Shown piece after piece: positions 30,630-36,630 of a DNA stretch of 36,630 bases. Under the pieces are notes generated by a model. The model searched no databases. It saw only the letters and a list, made by a program, of their open reading frames with translations, and was not told the DNA's origin. This DNA comes from Prevotella sp. (GTDB lineage Bacteria; Bacteroidota; Bacteroidia; Bacteroidales; Bacteroidaceae): NCBI GenBank assembly GCA_017474485.1, contig JAFVHO010000167.1:1-36630 (forward strand), written 5' to 3'. The stretch's first letter is position 1. Each line of letters begins with the position of its first letter. Made by a program: the position numbers and the translations under genes.

Positions 30630-31598
30630 ATGATTATGAAGAAAATGATTCTTTTCTTGGCAATTGCTCTTAGTTGTTCGATGGGAACATTTGCACAAAG
30701 TAGTTTAGTTGCCACTTTGCAACACGGCTCTAATATTCAGGCGTTCTATGGTATTGATGCTTTGTCTTCGGCTCATACGGCGGCCGTAGACGGTGATATT
30801 ATTACCCTGTCAACAGGCGAGTTCAACAGTTGTGATATTACGAAGGTCATCTCACTTAGAGGTGAAGGCATCGGTAAGACCATATTGAATTCATATATTA
30901 CATTTACAATACCTCATGGAAGCGCTTATACTCTAAATCTTGAGGGGTTGCAGTTTGGAAATAGTAGTCGTAGTATAGGCGTGTCAATAACCGGTACGGA
31001 TGGAACAGAAAGAGTCGTTATTTCGAAGTGCCTATTTCATTTGTGGCAAAGATCTATTTCTATTACCAATTGTAATGCCACCATTGTTCAATGTAGAACG
31101 AATTATGGCCAAGTGGAAGCTAGGGGGAACTCCAACATCACTTGCCAGAACAGTAAATTAGGTGTTTCACGTAATGAAAATAGTCACTTTGATATCCAGA
31201 ATTGTGTTTTGGTGGGAGGATATGATATGAAATATTCATCTATCAAAAATAGCATTATCGATTGGGCAAGTTCCTCATGGAGTCTTGATGCTTCAAGTAC
31301 GAGTACCCATTGCTTGGTGATAAACGATGCTTCTGGCTTTGCCAACTCATGGTATGTTGATTCATGGGAAAATATAATTGTCGGGAATCCAAGGGATATG
31401 AATGAACAAGCTTATAGTCCTTATCAACTGACAGAATCAGCTGCCTCTACTTATCTTGGTACAGATGGCACACAGGTGGGCATCTATGGCGGTATGTATC
31501 CATACGACGAAACTCCCAGCTATCCTCTAGTGAAAACGCTCGATGTGATTGGTACTCACTCGAATGGCAAGCTTAACGTGAAAATTAACGTAGAGTAA
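30630..31598 (+). CDS. Secreted parallel beta-helix-type protein
   Basis: This 322-residue protein has a signal peptide (KKMILFLAIALSCSMGTFAQ). The mature chain is a run of short repeating strands typical of right-handed beta-helices (pectate-lyase fold): ISLRGEGIGKTILNSYITF, LNLEGLQFGNSS, VVISKCLFHLWQRSISITNC, FDIQNCVLVGG and YSSIKNSIIDWAS, each with an asparagine or cysteine ladder position. The opening segment GSNIQAFYGIDALSSAHTAA is usual before such folds. No catalytic residues stand out, so it may be adhesive or structural. Met 3 (30636) is an equally good start. It is the first gene after the long leader and is followed seven bases later by the next gene. AT-rich codon use differs from the housekeeping block. 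Confidence 0.8.
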   Translation: MIMKKMILFLAIALSCSMGTFAQSSLVATLQHGSNIQAFYGIDALSSAHTAAVDGDIITLSTGEFNSCDITKVISLRGEGIGKTILNSYITFTIPHGSAYTLNLEGLQFGNSSRSIGVSITGTDGTERVVISKCLFHLWQRSISITNCNATIVQCRTNYGQVEARGNSNITCQNSKLGVSRNENSHFDIQNCVLVGGYDMKYSSIKNSIIDWASSSWSLDASSTSTHCLVINDASGFANSWYVDSWENIIVGNPRDMNEQAYSPYQLTESAASTYLGTDGTQVGIYGGMYPYDETPSYPLVKTLDVIGTHSNGKLNVKINVE

Positions 31599-31605
31599 AA
31601 GGAGT

Positions 31606-32826
31606 ATGAGTAGAATTATAGGGTTTATCATGCTTTTTGTTTTTGTCAGTGTGGCAAGAGGACAGACAGCATATAGCTACCGCTACTGGTTTGACAACAA
31701 TCTCGCTACACTTCAGACGGGATCGACTACTGGTGAAACGGCTATAGAAATTAGTATCAGCACTTTGGCAAAGGGTACAGTGCATGCGCTGCATCTACAA
31801 GGACTTGATGTTAGAGAGAAATGGAGTCCCGTCCATACCCAGTATTTTTTCATTGCTAAGGATGCTGACACTGAGACGGCAACAGCACGTTACTGGTATG
31901 ATAACGATGAGACGACAGTACAGACGGCTCCAACGATAAACGGGTTAATCAATCTTGACATCAGTCATCTGAACATCGGTACACATTCCGTACACTACCA
32001 GACATTCAACGCTGCAGGTGAAGCATCGCCAGTTCATACTCAATATTTTTATATGAATGAACTGCAATTATTAACACTATCCTGCAAGATATGGATTGAC
32101 GATGATGAAGAAAATGCTCAAATCTTTGACTTGACTGAAGATGATATTGAACTAGATGCAGAAGGGTGGTCTATAGGCACTCACGATCTCCATGTGACAC
32201 TACTTGACCCAAATGGAAATTGGTTGGCTGAAACGACAACGACCTTTGAGATACCTATTCCCACCGAGACCATTACTCTAGCAAAGGTAACTGGTGGCAC
32301 CTATTGTCCTAGTATGGATCTTGACTTCAGGGAAATCACAGGTTTGAAAGCTTATATTGCTGTTGGTTTCGATCCAGAAGCGTATGTGGTGTGGATCATG
32401 CGTGTCGAACATGTACCTGCTAACGAAGGTATTATGATTATGGGAACTCCGGGCACCTATCAGATTCCCTACAGCAAGACAAATTTCCACTACAACAATA
32501 TGTTGGTAGGTTCACATGTCCAGAAGACATTGCCGACCACCTCTGAAGGATATACCAACTACGTTTTGAAGGATGGCGCATTTCGACCCTCAGATGGTAC
32601 GGCATCGGTTGGCGTTAATAAGGCTTATCTGCGAGTACCCACAGATTGGACTACGATGTCAGCACCAGAACTGCGTATAGAGGTGGCGGACGAGGCAACA
32701 GGCATTGCCAACATCATGAGCAAAAGTCCGAATGCGGGACGTTATTACAATCTTAACGGACAGCGCATAGAGAATCCTAAAAAAGGTATTTATATAAAGG
32801 ACGGTAAAAAGGTATTCATTCGTTAA
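31606..32826 (+). CDS. Secreted protein with three tandem repeats and C-terminal sorting tail
   Basis: This 406-residue protein has a signal peptide ending at about residue 20 (VSVARGQ). Three repeats of about 60 residues follow, each starting with an aromatic/acidic motif and ending in a strand: YRYWFDNNLATLQTG to SPVHTQYFFI (about 24-85), ARYWYDNDETTVQTA to SPVHTQYFYM (about 93-150), and CKIWIDDDEENAQIF to TTTTFEI (about 157-220). After a further beta-rich domain it ends YYNLNGQRIENPKKGIYIKD and GKKVFIR, the tail typical of Prevotella surface proteins that look like type IX sorting signals. It sits between the beta-helix gene and the small-peptide gene. A surface-anchored binding role is inferred. 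Confidence 0.8.
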   Translation: MSRIIGFIMLFVFVSVARGQTAYSYRYWFDNNLATLQTGSTTGETAIEISISTLAKGTVHALHLQGLDVREKWSPVHTQYFFIAKDADTETATARYWYDNDETTVQTAPTINGLINLDISHLNIGTHSVHYQTFNAAGEASPVHTQYFYMNELQLLTLSCKIWIDDDEENAQIFDLTEDDIELDAEGWSIGTHDLHVTLLDPNGNWLAETTTTFEIPIPTETITLAKVTGGTYCPSMDLDFREITGLKAYIAVGFDPEAYVVWIMRVEHVPANEGIMIMGTPGTYQIPYSKTNFHYNNMLVGSHVQKTLPTTSEGYTNYVLKDGAFRPSDGTASVGVNKAYLRVPTDWTTMSAPELRIEVADEATGIANIMSKSPNAGRYYNLNGQRIENPKKGIYIKDGKKVFIR

Positions 32827-32840
32827 AACAATTCATAATT

Positions 32841-32981
32841 ATGGAAAAAAGATATTATGAAAATCCAAAAGTGAAAGTGATCAAACTAAAGAGTCATTTT
32901 GCGTTGTTAGCAGGTAGTAATGGTGATAGTGGTTCGGGAACCCCAGCGGATCCCACTCCTGAGGGTGGTGAAGGTGATTAA
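32841..32981 (+). CDS. 46-residue peptide with YxNPKVKVIKL leader and LLAGS motif
   Basis: A short ORF starts at ATG 32841, 14 bases after the stop of the sorting-tail gene, and ends at TAA 32979-32981. Its product starts MEKRYYENPKVKVIKLKSHF, then ALLAGS, then a Gly/Ser/Asp/Pro-rich tail ending in EGGEGD. The layout (basic N-terminal part with an Asn-Pro turn and alternating V/K, then LLAGS and a flexible polar tail) recalls small Bacteroidales peptides of unknown role that sit beside surface-protein genes, and also leader-core precursors of ribosomally made peptides. No modification enzyme is next to it, so the second idea is weak. Codon reading is clean and the spacing fits an operon. Confidence 0.6.
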   Translation: MEKRYYENPKVKVIKLKSHFALLAGSNGDSGSGTPADPTPEGGEGD

Positions 32982-33102
32982 CTAAACTATGTAGCCACAT
33001 TGCTGGCAGGCATTTTTATACCTTCATGTAGCTTTTTTAATCAGGAAAGCCGACAATGATTATGTATTAAGAAAACTAACTGAGACCTCATTATAATATA
33101 AC

Positions 33103-33137
33103 CACTTCGGGCTCGCAATCGCTGCGAACCCGAAGTG
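33103..33137. terminator. Strong hairpin after the peptide operon
   Basis: Arms CACTTCGGG/CCCGAAGTG enclose TCGCA/TGCGA with a five-base loop: 14 pairs with one C/A mismatch. It is followed by ATTTAAG rather than a U-tract. It may end the peptide operon or be a REP-like unit near the transposase gene. The 120 bases before it show nothing clear. Confidence 0.6.
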
Positions 33138-33275
33138 ATTTAAGAAATGAAGCAATTTCTTTGCGAAGTTGTTGCGACAGGATCCTCATTTTGCGACAAA
33201 GGGGGAGCAAAGTGGAATTTTATGTCGTAAGGATGGCTTAATCACCTTGGCTACAACCCTTGGACACTGAACTCG

Positions 33276-33352
33276 CATAGAGCAAGTATAGAGCATCCCA
33301 TGAGAGGCCCATGAGCAGCCCATGAGCAAGGGTAGAGCAAGGATAGAGGAAC
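33276..33352. repeat. Seven 11-bp periodic units upstream of the transposase
   Basis: Units starting at 33276, 33287, 33298, 33309, 33320, 33331 and 33342 share the pattern xxATxGAGCAxx (for example CATAGAGCAAG, CCATGAGCAGC, CCATGAGCAAG). The core CCCATGAG occurs three times at exact 11-base spacing. No spacers, so not a CRISPR array. Confidence 0.7.
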
Positions 33353-33480
33353 CTATGACCTAAATCGGAGCAAAACCGGGAATGGAAATAGGATATTAAA
33401 ACGACGTCAATGTTTGATAAAACTGCTACAGTGTTTGTTCTTTTTTTTATTGTTTTCGAATGATTCTGAAGAATAATGAC

Positions 33481-33488
33481 TATCTTTG
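33481..33488 (+). promoter_or_regulatory. -7 box of the transposase gene
   Basis: TATCTTTG fits the consensus; the -33 region has only TTTTCG at slightly longer spacing. Eight bases separate the box from the chosen ATG at 33497. Confidence 0.55.
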
Positions 33489-33496
33489 CAAGCAGA

Positions 33497-34663
33497 ATGG
33501 TGACATCGACTTATCGTCCACGTAATGCGGGACATGATTACTATGGTCGTGGCACTTACCTCATCACGCTGGTGGTAAGTGGTCGCGAACCATTGCTTTC
33601 GCAATTTTCGGACAAGGGGAGGGATGCGTTGAAAGGTGGCGACATTCTGACGCTTACGCCTCTTGGAGAGGTGGTGGAACAGACGTGGCTGAAGACGCAG
33701 GAGGCTCAGGCCGTCCATGGAAACAGGGTGGTGGTGCATGCTTGTGTGTGCATGCCCGACCACTTTCATGGTGTCATAGAGGTGTTGGAACCTATGGAGT
33801 GGAGCCTTGGTGATATTATTCAGGCGTTTAAGGCTGTGTGTACCAGTCAATGGCAGAGGCTGCAGGGAATGGAAACGTCTGTTAATCGCCCGATATCGGT
33901 CGATTTAGAGGGGGCGGGGATACCGGAATGGCTGCGCGAGAAGGCGCTGCGCCATGGCAACGAGGGAGCACTGATACGGAGCCTCTCGAAGAAGCAACGT
34001 CAGGAGTACTACGCATTGGTGGACAGGGGGTGTAAGCCGCTTTTTGATGATAACTATGACGACACCGTTTGTCTTGACGAACGTCACCGCAAGGCGATGA
34101 TAGCTTACGTCCACGACAACCCTCGCCGTGCACTATTGCGCAAGATGTTGCCGGACGTGATGCGTCGTTGTCTGCATGTGCGTATCGGTAATCGCAGTTA
34201 TGGTGCCTTTGGTAATCTGTTCCTGCTACGATGGGCACGGAAGATACAGGTGCTATGCCATCGCCGTCATCCTGTCACTGGTCAACATTACGAGGAAACG
34301 GTCGACTATGCCAATGATCGCCGACAATGGGAAACGGCTATTCTTGAGGGAGGTACCGTCATCGTTACTCCTGGCATCTCTGGTGGTGAACGGCTGATGA
34401 AGAAGGAATGCCTGGAAAGAGGTTTTCCGCTGATACACTTGCAGAAGGAGCCCATCGGTCCTTTTTGGAAACCCGAGCGACAACGCTTTGACGCCTGTGC
34501 TGGTGGTGCTCTGCTGATTCTGGCCCCTTGGGATCTTGACATGATGGATGGCGTGAACGGTGTCCCTTCCGATAGTGACTACAGCCGTTTTCACAACTTG
34601 AACAGACTGGCTGCTGAAATCTGTGCTTTCGATGGTGAGGCAAGGATATTGACAATGCATTGA
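33497..34663 (+). CDS. REP-associated tyrosine transposase (RAYT, Y1_Tnp family)
   Basis: This 388-residue protein starts STYRPRNAGHDYYGRGTYLI after the first residues, the usual RAYT opening (RRxxxxYxxGxYFITxxT). The HUH nuclease motif is present as MPDHFHGVIEV (about residues 97-107), and the helix with the candidate nucleophile Tyr reads MIAYVHDNPRRALLRKM, matching the YIHxNPVRAGL consensus of RAYTs. The C-terminal 150 residues (from about FGNLFLLRWARKIQ) extend beyond most RAYTs and are not recognised. I start at 33497, because the upstream ATG at 33476 would precede the -7 box. RAYTs are thought to spread REP palindromes; several palindrome families occur in this window. No terminal repeats of a conventional insertion sequence were seen. 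Confidence 0.85.
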   Translation: MVTSTYRPRNAGHDYYGRGTYLITLVVSGREPLLSQFSDKGRDALKGGDILTLTPLGEVVEQTWLKTQEAQAVHGNRVVVHACVCMPDHFHGVIEVLEPMEWSLGDIIQAFKAVCTSQWQRLQGMETSVNRPISVDLEGAGIPEWLREKALRHGNEGALIRSLSKKQRQEYYALVDRGCKPLFDDNYDDTVCLDERHRKAMIAYVHDNPRRALLRKMLPDVMRRCLHVRIGNRSYGAFGNLFLLRWARKIQVLCHRRHPVTGQHYEETVDYANDRRQWETAILEGGTVIVTPGISGGERLMKKECLERGFPLIHLQKEPIGPFWKPERQRFDACAGGALLILAPWDLDMMDGVNGVPSDSDYSRFHNLNRLAAEICAFDGEARILTMH

Positions 34664-34666
34664 AAA

Positions 34667-34701
34667 AACGGGCAGACTTCTTGGCTGGCTCGTTTTTTTT
34701 T
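34667..34701 (+). terminator. Intrinsic terminator of the transposase gene
   Basis: Arms AACGGG-CAG and CTGGCTCGTT pair with one mismatch and one bulge, followed by a run of T ending at 34701. It begins four bases past the stop codon. Confidence 0.75.
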
Positions 34702-34711
34702 CGTAATTTTG
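34680..34711 (+). promoter_or_regulatory. Promoter of the S41 peptidase gene
   Basis: CTTG (34680-34683), a 20-base spacer and TAATTTTG (34704-34711) fit the consensus. The -33 box lies inside the loop of the preceding terminator, whose T-run forms part of the spacer. Confidence 0.65.
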
Positions 34712-34778
34712 CAGTCGAAAGGCCGTGGGTTTACGCTTGGCCAAGTTGGAATAGACAATAACTTTAACTGAATATACA

Positions 34779-36630
34779 ATGAAACAGAAACATTCTTATC
34801 TTCTCCAGTCGGTGCTCGCTGTCACCATGGTGCTGACATCGTGTACTGACATTATCGACAATCCAGTGGTAACGCCGTCGACTGGTGACCCGGCTGACGA
34901 CCAGACGGCCTTTACCGTGAAACAAGTACCTGTGAACCGTTGCGGACAGCAAGACGGCACGGTAGCTATCCGCTTCTACGAGGATATGCCGTCGGTGCCT
35001 TACATCTCTGTGGCCGACTTCCAGAAGGTGGTACTGCCAGGCAGCACGTTCAAGGTGACGAAGACTGGTGCAGGAGTATACCAGTTGCAGAACCAGTTCA
35101 GCACGGCTACGGTGAATACTGCTGACGAGACGTGCAGCTTTGACGACTATATGGCATTCACCAACCTGATGGACCGCGTGCAGCCAGGTATGCCGCACGC
35201 CTATTTCGATGGTATGCCCTTTACCCGATTCTCCCATCAGACGCTGGATGGCGGTTCGTCTGCCGTCACCTTCGACTACGGCAAATACGGCATCAACCTG
35301 CGGGGCGACGGCCAGATGGTATATTTCCCCTTCGCATCGCTGGCCGACCTCTATTCCGACATGTACAACCACAACACCGCTTGCAATGGTGAAACGGTCG
35401 TGGTAGTTGATAATGACAGCGATGATGACGAAGATGGTAGCATTGCCAGTGTAGAGAAATCCTTCGCTATTACAGCTATTTTGAAAGACAAACCGACATG
35501 TACGCCCGACATGGCCGCCTACAACTATGCCGAGTTCTGCTTCGCCATCGACCACTTCTACGGTATGCCCGGACGTTCACCCTACGAAGCCAGCATCCGC
35601 GATGTAGGACTCGACAAGACCCTTGAGGCCACCGAGGACGGACGCATCATCAAGCAGAATTTCCTCTCCGAAAAGACTGCCGACCACGCTTATGCCATGG
35701 ACCTGATGAACATCTATCTGCAGGATGGCGGCCACACATCGACTTGGTCCTATAATGTGACAATGACCGAAGAAAATCCTTACGTTCAGGAATATCCAGC
35801 CCTGTATGAGCGCTATAAAAAGGAATATGCCGACCCGAGAATGGAATATGCCATCAAGATTGTTTATATGCTCAACCCTGAACGCGCTGCCATTCTCGGT
35901 CAAGGCAAGACTTACGTCAAGAAAGGTAATACGGCCATCTGCCTGTTCGACTCTTTCAGTGGCATCGACAAAAAAGCCTGGGCTGACTTCTATAGCGGAA
36001 AAGGGCCGCGTCCAACGGTAGAAACCTCACCCAAAGACCCCATGGCCATCTTCCTCGACGCACTCGAGCAAGCCGCCAACGACCCTGAGGTGAAGAATTT
36101 TGTCATCGACCTGACCTTGAATGGTGGCGGTTCGTCTGATGTGGTGGTAGCCATGACCTCGCTGATGTACAACCAGAGCTTCGTGCGCGCCCAGAATCTC
36201 GTCACCGGACAGAACACCGTGTGGTACTACGACGTAGACCGTAACTTCGACGGCAAGTTCGACGCCCAGGACCAGCTGGTACACTACGACCTGAACTTTT
36301 GCGTGCTTGCCAGCTTTCGCTCGTTCTCCTGCGGCAACCTCTTCCCCGCCCTTTGCAAGGAGGCTGGCGTGCTCATTGCCGGCGAGAAGAGTGGCGGCGG
36401 CAGCTGTGGCGTCGGCGTCTATCGTACCCCGGAAGGTTTCAAGTACCAAATATCCACGGCCCATGGCCGACTGGCTAATGAAAACTGGCAGAACATTGAT
36501 GGTGGCATCACCCCACACACAGCCATCCCCCTGGGTCCAGACCAACACATTCAAGGCGGCAGCAAGACCTACACCCTGCCCAGCTATGCAGCCTTCTACG
36601 ACCTTGACAACCTCAGCAAGATTATCGGTG
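34779..36630 (+). CDS. S41-family peptidase, lipoprotein (3' end beyond the window)
   Basis: The frame opens at ATG 34779 and runs without a stop to the window end, at least 617 residues. It begins with a lipoprotein signal (SVLAVTMVLTSCTD, Cys near residue 22), so it would be tethered to a membrane on the outer face. After an N-terminal beta-rich region comes a tail-specific-protease core: VIDLTLNGGGSSDVVVAMTS (about residues 445-464) and the serine-containing SFRSFSCGNLFPALCKEAG followed by GEKSGGGSCGVG, matching the S41 arrangement of a Gly-rich oxyanion segment and a nucleophile Ser, where members usually have SxGE or SSG. The catalytic Ser assignment (FSCGN) is likely, not proven. The long minus-strand frames inside it are shadows. 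Confidence 0.85.
   Translation, partial: MKQKHSYLLQSVLAVTMVLTSCTDIIDNPVVTPSTGDPADDQTAFTVKQVPVNRCGQQDGTVAIRFYEDMPSVPYISVADFQKVVLPGSTFKVTKTGAGVYQLQNQFSTATVNTADETCSFDDYMAFTNLMDRVQPGMPHAYFDGMPFTRFSHQTLDGGSSAVTFDYGKYGINLRGDGQMVYFPFASLADLYSDMYNHNTACNGETVVVVDNDSDDDEDGSIASVEKSFAITAILKDKPTCTPDMAAYNYAEFCFAIDHFYGMPGRSPYEASIRDVGLDKTLEATEDGRIIKQNFLSEKTADHAYAMDLMNIYLQDGGHTSTWSYNVTMTEENPYVQEYPALYERYKKEYADPRMEYAIKIVYMLNPERAAILGQGKTYVKKGNTAICLFDSFSGIDKKAWADFYSGKGPRPTVETSPKDPMAIFLDALEQAANDPEVKNFVIDLTLNGGGSSDVVVAMTSLMYNQSFVRAQNLVTGQNTVWYYDVDRNFDGKFDAQDQLVHYDLNFCVLASFRSFSCGNLFPALCKEAGVLIAGEKSGGGSCGVGVYRTPEGFKYQISTAHGRLANENWQNIDGGITPHTAIPLGPDQHIQGGSKTYTLPSYAAFYDLDNLSKIIG

Noticed and set aside
32841-32981. Lanthipeptide or sactipeptide precursor
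   Set aside because: The peptide has no Cys and no modification or peptidase-exporter gene is adjacent, so a class cannot be assigned.
33276-33352. Possible CRISPR-like array
   Set aside because: Units of 11 bp without spacers; this is a simple periodic repeat.
33407-33850. 147-codon minus-strand frame
   Set aside because: It is antisense to the RAYT 5' region, including its promoter; composition is His/Arg-rich shadow sequence.
34764-35555. 263-codon minus-strand frame
   Set aside because: It lies antisense to the S41 peptidase gene, which has a lipoprotein signal and catalytic motifs; the minus-strand frame shows no domain.

Overview
The window reads as a chromosomal segment of a Bacteroidales bacterium, most likely of the Prevotella/Segatella group. 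The grounds are: recurring promoters of the Bacteroidota type (TTTG, about 19-20 bases, TAnnTTTG); genes that mostly lack Shine-Dalgarno sequences; secreted proteins with C-terminal sorting-type tails; and families typical of the phylum (DUF5686, DUF4230, DUF4738, VapE-like ATPases). There are no rRNA or tRNA genes. Species assignment is inference.

Layout. Positions 1-2350 hold gene fragments or small ORFs and a VapE/VirE-type P-loop ATPase gene. A repeat-built 48-codon ORF precedes that gene, and a short inverted repeat flanks it. Positions 2366-6235 (minus strand) encode a sodium:solute symporter, a phosphate-selective-type porin and an AI-2E family membrane protein. Positions 6517-18076 (minus strand) form one tightly packed ten-gene operon: AraC regulator, GNAT-like protein, ketosynthase, ACP, hotdog dehydratase, MMPL exporter, CrtI/retinol-saturase-like flavoprotein, ketoreductase, LolA-like carrier and a DUF5686 outer-membrane protein. 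It resembles a reduced aryl-polyene or lipid biosynthesis-and-export cluster. It is the main candidate here for an undescribed system, because it has a single ketosynthase and no visible starter-activating ligase, chain-length factor, glycerol-type acyltransferase or thioesterase.

Positions 18386-21781 hold trmO, two DUF4230 genes, a DUF4738 lipoprotein gene and a HAD phosphatase gene. A nearly perfectly symmetric divergent promoter drives the second DUF4230 gene and the DUF4738 gene. Positions 21884-26096 are housekeeping genes (lysS, gpsA, pgi, on the minus strand). Positions 26429-29874 are a minus-strand operon of three secreted proteins (an FN3-like one, a fasciclin-like one and a short sorting-tail one). 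Positions 30205-32981 are a plus-strand unit: a strong promoter, a structured leader of nearly 400 nt, a secreted beta-helix-type protein, a secreted protein with three tandem repeats and a sorting tail, and a 46-residue peptide. Positions 33497-34663 encode a RAYT-type REP-associated transposase. Positions 34779 to the end encode a lipoprotein S41 peptidase cut by the window edge.

The non-coding DNA is unusually rich in repeats. There are three families of dispersed imperfect palindromes (305/19691; 26324/30080; 3911/21795/24292), a 22-bp tandem array ending in a terminator, an 11-bp periodic array upstream of the transposase, and three short tandem repeats (7, 8 and 10 bp units) that each contain the stop codon of a gene. 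The presence of a RAYT gene makes a REP-like explanation for some of the palindromes attractive but unproven.
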